Of a stretch of 8,662 bases of DNA, positions 1-7,060 are shown piece after piece; the stretch's first letter is position 1, and each line of letters starts with the position of its first letter. This DNA comes from an uncultured Barnesiella sp. Lineage in GTDB: Bacteria > Bacteroidota > Bacteroidia > Bacteroidales > Barnesiellaceae_A. Below the pieces are notes generated by a model. The model searched no databases, had not been told where the DNA came from, and worked only from the letters and a program-made list of their open reading frames with translations. The stretch is taken from the NCBI GenBank assembly GCA_904502265.1, contig CAJGDT010000063.1, forward strand, positions 1 through 8,662, given 5' to 3'. The position numbers and the translations under genes were made by a program.

Positions 1-5
1 AAAAA

Positions 6-1742
6 ATGAAAAAGTTATCAATGTTTGTATTAGCCCTTATTGCAGGTGTATTGACATCTGTAGCTCAATGGGGTAATAATGCAGGAGAAAGTGTTGCTAT
101 TTACACCGGTGAATCAAACGAAGTTGAGATGGCTATAGCGCCTAATGGCAATACTTGGGTGTATCTCCAAGCACCTACCAATGATGGAAAGGGTACACTT
201 GGCGTTTATTTGCAATTGTTGGACTCGGCCGGTAACAAGCTTTTCGGCGAGCAACCTCTTTTGATTTCGGCTCATCCCACTCGTTCATGGACTACTTGCA
301 ACACATACTTGTTTGTTGACCGCGATGGTAATGCTATTGTGGCAGTACACGACATTCGTAATGCTCCCGAGACACAATACCTCAGCTATCACATCTATAA
401 AATTTCTCAAAAAGGTGAATACCTTTGGGGTGAAGATGGTTTAGCTCTCGAAGGTAAAGAGGCATTCCCTATGAACAGCCACATGTCAATGGCTCAAATG
501 GATGACAATAGCTATGTGTTCACATGGAATTCGCTCAAGGACAACAATAACCTTTATGAGGTAAAAATGCAACGCATCACCCCCGAAGGTGAGTTCTTGT
601 GGAACATTGAAGACGTAATTCTTACCGACCCCGAAAACAAGATTAGCTATACATGGCCTACAGTGGTAGATGCCGGTATGAATCAAGCAATCATTATCTA
701 CTTCCGAGGCAGTAGCTATGATATGTATGCTCGCAAGATCGACTTCGATGGTTCAAGTGCATGGACCGAGGATACCCGTTTGTATCGCTCAGGTTGGCCC
801 GGCAGTATGCCCGCTTGGAGCTTGATAAACGTAGAGCCCTCAGGCGACGGTGGTGCCTTGGTTGCATGGAACGACGACCGCTACCTTACCGGTATGGCAA
901 CATACATGACCTATGTGAAAGGTAACGGCGAAATCGGTTTTGCTGCAGGCGTTGATGGTCAACGACTCAGTTACGGCGACTACTTGGGTACCGAACCTGT
1001 TTGTAAGTACGACCCCCACACCGATTCTTTCTTGGCTGTATGGCGTGAGGCTTATTCGGCTGTAATGTTCCGCACAATGGCACAACGCTTGTCGAAAGAC
1101 GGTGAGTTGCTTTGGGGCGAAGAGGGTATCGAATTGCATCCCTTCAGCAACCACCAATATGGTTACTACTCGATACAAACAGCTCCTAATGGCGAAGCTG
1201 CATTCTTCTACATGCACAACCAAACAACCTTTAGCAATACCGACGCCGGTGTTACACTCGTAAACACTGCCGATCCTACGTTGCGTAGAGATTTTGTCTT
1301 TACCGATACTGTAAATGTTAGCGAGAAAGCCAATCTTTTCTCATCAAGCTTGCACAACAACTCATACTGGACTGTATTGTGGGAGGACGCTTATATCGGT
1401 GATGGAGCTTCTATTCAAGTACATCGCGTCAATACAGACTTGACCCTTGGTAGCCGCACAGATGGTGCTGTTGAGGCTGTTAAGAACAATAATACAACAT
1501 TCTCGGTTGTAGCCGATATGGTACAAGGCAACACATTGTTTGCTGTAAACACTCTTGTTGCTACACAAGCTACACTTGCTATCTACGACATGCGTGGTGC
1601 GCTCGTGGCAACACCTTTCGAAGGTATGATTGATGCCGGCAAGCAATATATCGAGTGGAATGCCAACGTTCCCGCCGGTGTATATGTAGCTACTCTCACT
1701 ACCGAAAATGGTGTAGAAACTGCAAAAATATTAGTAAAATAA
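6..1742 (+). CDS. Secreted repeat (beta-propeller-like) protein with T9SS type A-like C-terminal sorting domain
   Basis: Predicted exported protein of 578 aa; molecular function unknown. Residues 1-20 form a signal peptide (MKKL, hydrophobic core, SVA before QW). Residues about 42-485 hold roughly eight repeats of 54-61 residues. Each starts with a strand pattern such as APNGNTWVYL, VDRDGNAIVAVHD or EPSGDGGALVAWND, and most end in a [RK][IL]xxxGexLWgExGixL-like motif (for example near residues 132, 190 and 361). This suggests a seven- or eight-bladed beta-propeller. Residues about 505-578 look like a T9SS type A sorting domain: AIYDMRGALV, then PAGVYVATL, ending KILVK. From family knowledge, such tails direct export across the outer membrane and are then cleaved, so the mature protein should be on the surface or secreted. 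Only five bases precede the ATG, so its promoter and any upstream partner lie outside the window. No enzyme motif is visible. The reading is secure as a T9SS cargo and moderate as a propeller. Confidence 0.9.
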   Translation: MKKLSMFVLALIAGVLTSVAQWGNNAGESVAIYTGESNEVEMAIAPNGNTWVYLQAPTNDGKGTLGVYLQLLDSAGNKLFGEQPLLISAHPTRSWTTCNTYLFVDRDGNAIVAVHDIRNAPETQYLSYHIYKISQKGEYLWGEDGLALEGKEAFPMNSHMSMAQMDDNSYVFTWNSLKDNNNLYEVKMQRITPEGEFLWNIEDVILTDPENKISYTWPTVVDAGMNQAIIIYFRGSSYDMYARKIDFDGSSAWTEDTRLYRSGWPGSMPAWSLINVEPSGDGGALVAWNDDRYLTGMATYMTYVKGNGEIGFAAGVDGQRLSYGDYLGTEPVCKYDPHTDSFLAVWREAYSAVMFRTMAQRLSKDGELLWGEEGIELHPFSNHQYGYYSIQTAPNGEAAFFYMHNQTTFSNTDAGVTLVNTADPTLRRDFVFTDTVNVSEKANLFSSSLHNNSYWTVLWEDAYIGDGASIQVHRVNTDLTLGSRTDGAVEAVKNNNTTFSVVADMVQGNTLFAVNTLVATQATLAIYDMRGALVATPFEGMIDAGKQYIEWNANVPAGVYVATLTTENGVETAKILVK

Positions 1743-1759
1743 TGCATAATCACCTCGAA

Positions 1760-1869
1760 GATTAAACAGCTACAAATAGAAATTGGGAAAAGTGTAATTT
1801 TGGCCGAAAAAAAATCAGAAAATTATATCTATTTCTCGATTTTAATACTAAATTTGTAGCTGTTTAATC
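1760..1869. repeat. 110-bp element with perfect 18-bp inverted repeats flanked by CGAA direct repeats
   Basis: The left arm 1760-1777 (GATTAAACAGCTACAAAT) is the exact reverse complement of the right arm 1852-1869. The arms enclose 74 AT-rich bases. The 4-bp sequence CGAA directly abuts both outer ends, at 1756-1759 and 1870-1873, as a target-site duplication would. There is no coding capacity inside. The element begins 17 bp after the stop of the upstream gene and ends 65 bp before the next start. Possible readings are a MITE-like non-autonomous insertion, an invertible promoter segment of the kind known in Bacteroidales, or a long RNA stem at the 3' end of the first gene. The repeat itself is certain; its nature is inference. 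Confidence 0.85.
1849..1856 (+). promoter_or_regulatory. Candidate Bacteroidetes -7 element before the 922-aa secreted protein
   Basis: TAAATTTG matches the Bacteroidetes -7 consensus TAnnTTTG exactly and would start transcription near 1863, giving a leader of about 70 nt. It straddles the inner edge of the right inverted-repeat arm, which begins at 1852. No convincing TTTG/TTG -33 box lies 19-21 bp upstream. A second -7-like match, TAATTTTG at 1795-1802, also lies inside the segment and also lacks a clear -33 box. The region is AT-rich, so chance matches are possible. Confidence 0.3.
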
Positions 1870-1934
1870 CGAAGGGATTTATCTGACCTGAAAAAACAAA
1901 CAATAATAATAATATTAACCTTAATTAAAAGCTT

Positions 1935-4703
1935 ATGAAAAAGCTATTTTTACTTTTTACACTCTTGTGTGCAACAGTAGCGTTGCAAGCACAAGTAATC
2001 TCGGGCTATAAAGTACAAGCCACTCAAGGAACCTACACCGCTATTACCGGTGGTACTGTAATGGATACTACAGGTATGGCTGATGATATGCTCGAGAAAG
2101 TATGGTTCCCCGACAGTATTTCAAGTGAAGTTACTAAGAAAGCCGGTTTCCCCATCGGTTTTGACTTTGAGTACAATGACATTATCTGTAACCAATTCGT
2201 AATTGGTACACATGGTTATATCGTATTGGGTCGCGACGAAATCCAACTCGATGCTACACACGGCAAGTGGGTATTTATCCGCGAAGACGATGCTGACAAT
2301 GCATTGGGTGTTGTTGTTAATGCAGACGTTCAAAAAAGAGAGAACACTGAAGTTAGCTACAAGCTCGAAGGTGAAGCTCCTAACCGCACACTCGTTGTTC
2401 AATATGACAACTTGGGTATATTGATGGGTTGGAATGACGAAGATCTTATCTCGGCTGACTTCCAAATCCGTCTCCACGAGACTACCAATACAATCGATTT
2501 CGTAATTGGTGAAGCTATTGGTACATCTACCAAAACAAAGAGCTTCCGTATAGGTTTGCGTGGTTGCTACGAAGATATTTGCTCTCTTGATGAGGGTGAA
2601 GAAGATGGTATGCTCAACTTCGTTGGTAAGCCTGGTGACCAAAACGTTACTTTCGGTGTAGATGGTTTCGTTAATGGTGCTACATTTACATTTACACCTC
2701 CCGCAGACTGTGTTACTCCCGTTGAAGTAGCTTCTAACATTGCTCTCGATGCTACTACATTGGAGATTTTCGGTAAGTTTACTAAAACTACCGACGCTGA
2801 CAAATACCTCATTATGCTTACTGAAGGTGCTTGCGCTGACGCTCCCCAAAATGGTAAAATGTACCAACCTCTCGATTCTATCGGTAACTCTATCGTTATG
2901 ACTTTCGACGCTGAGGATACTATTACTATGCCCTGGCAAATCAAGTTGAAAGCTTCTACAGAATACGAAGTAAGCATCTATCCCGCCAACACTTACTGCT
3001 CAGGTGGTCCTCTCTATGGTACTGTAACTAAGGGTAAAGTTAGCTCTAAGCCCGGTATCCCCGTTTCTGTAGACATTACAAGCACAACTCTCAACAGCCT
3101 TACTTTGGACGTTGTTGCCAACGAAACTAATAATGTAATGGTATTGCTTACTGACTCAGTTCGCACTAACCGTCCTTACGCCAACGTTCGTGAGTTTGGT
3201 AATCCTAAGGGTGAACTCAAAGTAGGTGACCTCGTTGATGGCCTTGGTCGCGTTGTTTACATGGGTCCCACTGCTCAAAATGTATTGGTTGAAGGTCTCG
3301 AATCATCAACTGCTTACTATGTACGCGCTATCAGCTACGATGCTAACTATAACTACTCTACTGAAGTTGTAGAAGACCTCGACGCTACTGTAAATACACT
3401 CCCCTGGTGTCCTTATCTTGCCAATGAAGATCGCAATGCTGTTCCCGCAGGTTGGACTGCCGGTGGCCAAGAAAACTTCTTTGTAAATGAGTCTGATAGA
3501 GGTTATGGTATTGACGAGTGGAACGTGCTCTGTAACACAAGCCAAAACGCTGTGGACGGTGCATTGAATACATTGTCATTCGGTCGCTTCTTCGTGAACC
3601 AACGCGATGCTGCTTTCACATTCAAATACAACATGCACATCTGGCAACGTTTCGGTGGTAACCAAATGTACGCTGACTGGGCTGAAAAAGATACTTTGGC
3701 AGTACAAGTACGTCGCGATGGTGGCGAGTTTGAGAACAAAGTGGTTATCCTTGCTACAAACAACGTGAAACCCGACTCAGTAACTCAATTTATCCCCGTT
3801 GAACTCGACCTTACTGAATATGTAAACGAGACAGTTGAAATCCGTATTTACTGGAAAACTTTCTCAAGCTCACAAATTCGTGGTCGTATCCAAGAGTTGA
3901 AGGCCGACGGTCGTCCTATCCCCGTTATCCCCGTTGCTTCTGTAAGCGAAATTACTTGGAACAGCGCATTGGTAACATGGCGTGGTGAGCAAGAGACATT
4001 CGAGTTCGCTTATGCTAAGACCGGTGAAGAGTTTGCTACTCAAATCGTAAATGAAAAACAAGTAGCTCTTACTGACCTTACTCACCTCACTGAATACCAA
4101 GTGAAAGTACGTGGTATCGTTGCCGAAGGTGATACTACTGAATGGGGTGAAGTTGTAACATTCACAACTGCCGATCTTCCCGCATGTCCCGTACCCGACG
4201 GTCTTGTACACACTGATACTGACGACTATGGTGACAAACTTACTTGGAACCTCAATGAAGAGCACCTCTCTTGGGATCTCCGCTACCGTCTTGGCTCAAG
4301 CACAACTTGGATCGACGTTGAAGATCTCGAAACTAACGAGTATGTTCTCCACGAACTCGAGGCTGGTGCAGCTTATGTATGGCGTGTTCGCGCTCATTGC
4401 GACATGGATCGCGTAAGTCAATATGCTTCACAAGAGACATTCAATGCTAATATGTACTCTGCAGTAAGTGCTGCTACAGCTGATCGCTTCAGAGTAGCTG
4501 CTTACAATGGTGGTGTTACTGTATACAACTCAGGTGTATATGTAGAGAGTGTTGCATTGCTCGATATGCAAGGTCGCGTATTGGGTTACTACGAAGTAAA
4601 TGCTTGTGATAACATCACAGTGCCCACCAACATGAATGGTGTTGCTCTCGTAGTGGTTAAGACACTTGACAATCAATTCGCTTACAAGGTAAATGTAAGA
4701 TAA
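1935..4703 (+). CDS. Secreted multi-domain fibronectin type III-like protein with divergent T9SS-type C-terminus
   Basis: Large exported protein of 922 aa, probably a surface or secreted adhesin-like or structural protein; no catalytic motif is seen. Residues 1-19 are a signal peptide (LQA before QV). Residues about 22-256 form a beta-rich region with GFDFEYND and IGTHGYIVLG, resembling the N-terminal sandwich common in Bacteroidetes FN3 proteins. FN3-like modules follow at about 260-367 and 371-487, each ending in a TxYxVxxxSY-like strand (STEYEVSIYP, STAYYVRAISYD). Residues 489-655 look like a jelly-roll (MAM/cleaved-adhesin-like) module, starting PWCPYLANEDRNAVPAGW. Two more FN3-like modules lie at about 664-746 and 750-838, with TWNSALVTW and AYVWRVRAHC. 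Residues 848-922 resemble a sorting domain (VALLDMQGRVLG, ending YKVNVR) but lack the usual PxGxYxV core: they read MNGVALVVV. The leader is A-rich with (AAT)4 at 1902-1913 and no clear Shine-Dalgarno sequence, as is usual in this phylum. Domain calls are from pattern reading, so boundaries are approximate. Confidence 0.9.
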   Translation: MKKLFLLFTLLCATVALQAQVISGYKVQATQGTYTAITGGTVMDTTGMADDMLEKVWFPDSISSEVTKKAGFPIGFDFEYNDIICNQFVIGTHGYIVLGRDEIQLDATHGKWVFIREDDADNALGVVVNADVQKRENTEVSYKLEGEAPNRTLVVQYDNLGILMGWNDEDLISADFQIRLHETTNTIDFVIGEAIGTSTKTKSFRIGLRGCYEDICSLDEGEEDGMLNFVGKPGDQNVTFGVDGFVNGATFTFTPPADCVTPVEVASNIALDATTLEIFGKFTKTTDADKYLIMLTEGACADAPQNGKMYQPLDSIGNSIVMTFDAEDTITMPWQIKLKASTEYEVSIYPANTYCSGGPLYGTVTKGKVSSKPGIPVSVDITSTTLNSLTLDVVANETNNVMVLLTDSVRTNRPYANVREFGNPKGELKVGDLVDGLGRVVYMGPTAQNVLVEGLESSTAYYVRAISYDANYNYSTEVVEDLDATVNTLPWCPYLANEDRNAVPAGWTAGGQENFFVNESDRGYGIDEWNVLCNTSQNAVDGALNTLSFGRFFVNQRDAAFTFKYNMHIWQRFGGNQMYADWAEKDTLAVQVRRDGGEFENKVVILATNNVKPDSVTQFIPVELDLTEYVNETVEIRIYWKTFSSSQIRGRIQELKADGRPIPVIPVASVSEITWNSALVTWRGEQETFEFAYAKTGEEFATQIVNEKQVALTDLTHLTEYQVKVRGIVAEGDTTEWGEVVTFTTADLPACPVPDGLVHTDTDDYGDKLTWNLNEEHLSWDLRYRLGSSTTWIDVEDLETNEYVLHELEAGAAYVWRVRAHCDMDRVSQYASQETFNANMYSAVSAATADRFRVAAYNGGVTVYNSGVYVESVALLDMQGRVLGYYEVNACDNITVPTNMNGVALVVVKTLDNQFAYKVNVR

Positions 4704-4743
4704 ATTTTTTCATGGAGTAAAGTTTAAGGGTATTTAATACCAG

Positions 4744-4779
4744 ACCGGCAGGATGCGTGAGCACCCTGCCGGTTTTTTT
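4744..4779 (+). terminator. Intrinsic terminator of the 922-aa secreted protein gene
   Basis: A 9-bp stem pairs 4744-4752 (ACCGGCAGG) with 4765-4773. After one A/C mismatch it continues for three more pairs (4754-4756 with 4761-4763), closed by a GTGA tetraloop of the GNRA type. The run TTTTTTT at 4773-4779 follows, its first T being the last paired base. It lies 40 bp after the stop codon. No A-run precedes the stem, so it should act on the + strand only. Confidence 0.92.
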
Positions 4780-4799
4780 ATTATTCGGGTTTATACCAC

Positions 4800-4835
4800 A
4801 AAAAAAGAATAGCAGATCGGGCGGATTTGCTATTC
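4800..4835 (-). terminator. Intrinsic terminator of the DUF2851 gene
   Basis: The arms GAATAGCA at 4807-4814 and TGCTATTC at 4828-4835 pair perfectly. After one mismatch, three inner pairs (4816-4818 with 4824-4826) close a 5-nt loop. Read on the - strand, the hairpin is followed by seven T residues (A-run 4800-4806 on the + strand). It sits 35 bp beyond the stop of the minus-strand gene and is separate from the + strand terminator next to it. Confidence 0.85.
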
Positions 4836-4870
4836 TATTAAGCGAAATATATCTGTTAAGGATTTCTTGG

Positions 4871-6154
4871 TTACTCGTCGCGGATAGCGTCTTGGGCAAG
4901 CAACTTGTGGCCTATGCGGCAGTAAAGGCACTTCTTTTGTTGGCAATACTCGTTGTAGAGTTGTATGACAGCCTGGCTGTCGAGTGCCGACTTGGCCTCG
5001 ATACCTATAGCTGCAAAACGTCGCACGATGCTGTTTTGCTCGGGTCGCAACGATTCCCATATCCATTGTGCACGGTCGATGTAGCCGTCTTCGCCCAAGT
5101 ATATGCCGTAGGCGTAGAGTAGGGGTGCTACGGTGTTGATGAGAATAATATCAATGGCCGGTATGCCCAATACTGATGTTGATGCCGGAGATGTAGCGTC
5201 GAAGGTGTAGTGGGTGTCCCAGTAGCCGGTCAGCTCCACCTGAAAGAGTGTGCGCATGGCCTCGATGCTGTCGGCTTGGCACAAGCGGGCAAAGAGCGAG
5301 AAACCTCCGTGGATGTATTGCGCAAGCATTGCCAGGCGCCGGTGAGGAAAATTTTGCGGACGTAGTCTGAAGAATTTCCATGCCTCAGTGGGCAAGGGTG
5401 TAAGACCGAACTTGTTCTGCAAGAATGTATATTCGCTTGCCAGTCGGGTATAGTATGGGTCATCATCGCGCTTATCGGTTAACAGTCCGGCTTGGCCCAG
5501 GAGGAAAGCCTCTATCTGCATGATGCTGTCGGCATGTTTTTGCAGGAACGACAGTGGCAGACTGCGAGCAAGCCTCTCAAAAGCATCGCTGTTGATACCG
5601 AAGCCCATGTTGCGCGATAGTGTCACGTAGCACACCTCCTCCCAGTTGCCTTTGTAGAGGTCGAGCCAGGTAGCTATGCGCTCGCTCTTGGCTTGCAGGC
5701 GCTCCAAGGCAAGACTATTTACCCAGTCGGTAATCAAGAAGGGGTCAATGCTTGGTATGCGCTCGCCACACGATAGTTGCGGAGCATTGTCTACAAGTTT
5801 GCTGAAGTCGCCTCGCAACGTAGGTGCTGCCCGCATCACGAGTTGAGGTATTACCTCGCCATTCGACCGTTTTACGCTTGCATCATCCAATTCAACGATG
5901 TGCAGAATTACCGAGTCGTAGGCCTTGTCGGTGTGGTGGTTGTGGCGTTTCCAGTCGGAGGCACGGTAGTGAATTTCGATATTGCCCACCCACATGCAAC
6001 CATCTATGCGCACCTTGGCATTGAAGAAGTCGGGTCCGGCATCATTGTTGAGCCGTCCGGCGTCAATCACCTGCACACGTCGCCCATCGGTAGTGACGAG
6101 GTGCGTGGTGTCGAGCAGTTGATGCTGCCATATATATTGCATGAGTTTTTCCAT
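4871..6154 (-). CDS. DUF2851 family protein of unknown function
   Basis: Protein of 427 aa that I recognise as DUF2851, a family known mainly from Bacteroidetes and without an assigned function. The N-terminal signature is clear: MQYIWQHQLL at 5-14, TTDGRRVQVIDAGRLNNDAG at 21-40, then GPDFFNAKVRI at 40-50, GNIEIHYRASDWKRHNHH at 57-74, and YDSVILHIVELDD at 79-91. A middle helical region includes SLALERLQAKSERI at 147-160, and the C-terminus has a Cys/His cluster (C404, C409, C412, H416). There is no signal peptide or membrane segment, so it is probably cytoplasmic. The acidic/EIH/DW/HxHH block could be a metal or active site. The start ATG (6154-6152) gives the expected family N-terminus. The gene is transcribed divergently from dapB and ends in its own terminator. 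I found no convincing -7 box for it on the minus strand. Confidence 0.9.
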   Translation of the reverse strand: MEKLMQYIWQHQLLDTTHLVTTDGRRVQVIDAGRLNNDAGPDFFNAKVRIDGCMWVGNIEIHYRASDWKRHNHHTDKAYDSVILHIVELDDASVKRSNGEVIPQLVMRAAPTLRGDFSKLVDNAPQLSCGERIPSIDPFLITDWVNSLALERLQAKSERIATWLDLYKGNWEEVCYVTLSRNMGFGINSDAFERLARSLPLSFLQKHADSIMQIEAFLLGQAGLLTDKRDDDPYYTRLASEYTFLQNKFGLTPLPTEAWKFFRLRPQNFPHRRLAMLAQYIHGGFSLFARLCQADSIEAMRTLFQVELTGYWDTHYTFDATSPASTSVLGIPAIDIILINTVAPLLYAYGIYLGEDGYIDRAQWIWESLRPEQNSIVRRFAAIGIEAKSALDSQAVIQLYNEYCQQKKCLYCRIGHKLLAQDAIRDE

Positions 6155-6234
6155 AAAAGAAGTATGAAGAATGAATGCTAAGCAAAAATTAACTTAGTTT
6201 TTTACAATATTGGATGCAGTTGGGAATAAAAACT

Positions 6235-6246
6235 CAAGTAGACTTG
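6235..6246. promoter_or_regulatory. Small inverted repeat upstream of the dapB -7 box, possible operator
   Basis: CAAGT-AG-ACTTG is a perfect 5-bp inverted repeat with a 2-bp spacer, followed by TTTTTT at 6247-6252. It sits 11 bp upstream of the candidate -7 box, where a -33 element would be expected, so a bound regulator there could block or replace -33 contact. Short repeats like this also arise by chance, and no regulator is encoded nearby. Confidence 0.2.
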
Positions 6247-6257
6247 TTTTTTCTTCT

Positions 6258-6265
6258 TATATTTG
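6258..6265 (+). promoter_or_regulatory. Candidate -7 promoter element for the dapB-lepB operon
   Basis: TATATTTG matches the Bacteroidetes -7 consensus TAnnTTTG exactly. It predicts a transcript start near 6272 and a leader of about 54 nt before the dapB ATG at 6326. It overlaps the perfect 10-bp palindrome ATTTGCAAAT (6261-6270). No canonical -33 TTTG is found 19-21 bp upstream; the nearest TTG, at 6244-6246, is too close. The position in the gap between divergent genes supports the call. Confidence 0.5.
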
Positions 6266-6317
6266 CAAATTAAACTATCTTTCTTGAAAAAACGGCAATA
6301 AGAACCGAAAAATGTGA

Positions 6318-6329
6318 ATGCGAAAATGA
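6318..6329 (+). other. Three-codon mini-ORF (Met-Arg-Lys-stop) overlapping the dapB start codon
   Basis: ATG CGA AAA TGA reads Met-Arg-Lys-stop, and its TGA overlaps the dapB ATG in the arrangement ATGA (6326-6329). A bare start-stop pair, ATG TGA, lies just upstream at 6312-6317. If ribosomes use the mini-ORF, dapB could be translated by termination-reinitiation. If dapB really starts at the in-frame GTG at 6314, this is meaningless. It is too short to judge by coding statistics. Confidence 0.15.
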
Positions 6330-7042
6330 AAATAGCGCTTATAGGATACGGCAAGATGGGGCATGTGATAGAAGAAATCGCTATAGCCCGCGGACACGAG
6401 GTGGTGTGTCGCATTGATGTCGATAATCAAGAAGACTTTGCATCGCCGGCGTTTGCCTCGGCCGATGTGGCTATCGAATTTACCACCCCTGCTACTGCAG
6501 TCGACAACTACAAGCGTGCCTTTGCCGCAGGTGTGCCGGTTGTGTCGGGAACGACAGGTTGGTTGGAGCGTATGCCCGAGATAAAAGCTGCTTGCGAAGA
6601 TGGTGCGACCTTCTTTTATGCCTCAAACTTCAGTTTGGGAGTCAATGTGTTCTTTGCCGTAAACCGCTGGTTGGCCGGCGTGATGAATCACTTTGATGAC
6701 TATAATGTAAGCCTCGAAGAGATACACCATATACACAAGCTCGACCATCCGAGTGGTACGGCTATTACCCTGGCCGATGGTATTATTGATAACATCGACC
6801 GCCTATCGTCGTGGAGCGAAACATTGCAAGCCGATGATATACTACCCATAACTGCCGCTCGTGAGGGTGAAGTCCCCGGTACACACATTGTGCGTTATGA
6901 CTCGGAGGTGGATACAATAACCATTGAGCACCGTGCTAAGAGTCGCCGAGGATTTGCCTTGGGTGCTGTCGTTGCAGCGGAGTTTACCGTAGGCAAAAAA
7001 GGCTTCTTGACAATGAGCGATATGCTCTCATTTATGAAATAA
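6326..7042 (+). CDS. dapB: 4-hydroxy-tetrahydrodipicolinate reductase (DapB)
   Basis: Cytoplasmic NAD(P)H-dependent reductase that converts 4-hydroxy-tetrahydrodipicolinate to tetrahydrodipicolinate, on the path to diaminopimelate (peptidoglycan) and lysine. The Rossmann nucleotide-binding loop GYGKMG is at residues 7-12, EFTTP at 51-55, SGTTGW at 74-79 and ASNFSLGVN at 99-107. The catalytic and substrate-binding block EIHHIHKLDHPSGTA spans 132-146, with His134/His135, Lys138 and the PSGT loop all present. At 238 aa it is somewhat shorter than the E. coli enzyme (273) but complete. I chose the ATG at 6326 because it gives the family N-terminus MKIALIGYGKMG; an in-frame GTG at 6314 would add MNAK and is less likely. 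lepB follows after 18 bp, so they are probably co-transcribed. Confidence 0.95.
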   Translation: MKIALIGYGKMGHVIEEIAIARGHEVVCRIDVDNQEDFASPAFASADVAIEFTTPATAVDNYKRAFAAGVPVVSGTTGWLERMPEIKAACEDGATFFYASNFSLGVNVFFAVNRWLAGVMNHFDDYNVSLEEIHHIHKLDHPSGTAITLADGIIDNIDRLSSWSETLQADDILPITAAREGEVPGTHIVRYDSEVDTITIEHRAKSRRGFALGAVVAAEFTVGKKGFLTMSDMLSFMK

Positions 7043-7060
7043 GAAAAAGACTGAAAAAAT

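Noticed and set aside
1866..1879. Hairpin AATCC-GAAG-GGATT as terminator of the first gene
   Set aside because: It has only five pairs and is not followed by a T-run; it also overlaps the end of the large inverted repeat.
1962..1973. Possible lipobox Cys at residue 12 of the 922-aa protein
   Set aside because: The residue before Cys is Leu, not Gly/Ala/Ser, and a good signal peptidase I site (LQA before QV) follows.
2121..2939. Minus-strand ORF of 272 codons inside the FN3 protein gene
   Set aside because: It lies wholly antisense to a gene with signal peptide and recognisable domains; its translation is low-complexity in character, with no domain or leader. It is a codon-bias shadow.
4729..4741. 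Palindrome GGTATTTAATACC before the + strand terminator
   Set aside because: It is short with a 1-3 nt loop and no T-run; the strong hairpin three bases further on explains termination.
4757..5122. Plus-strand ORF of 121 codons after the FN3 gene, with a hydrophobic start
   Set aside because: It starts inside the terminator hairpin, passes through the second terminator and continues antisense to DUF2851; the apparent hydrophobic stretch comes from intergenic DNA.
5777..6181. Plus-strand ORF of 134 codons opposite the DUF2851 N-terminus
   Set aside because: It covers the most conserved part of DUF2851 on the other strand and has no features of its own.
6180..6325. Lysine riboswitch upstream of dapB
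   Set aside because: The leader after the likely transcript start is only about 54 nt and lacks the multi-helix layout of an L-box; no terminator/antiterminator pair is seen.
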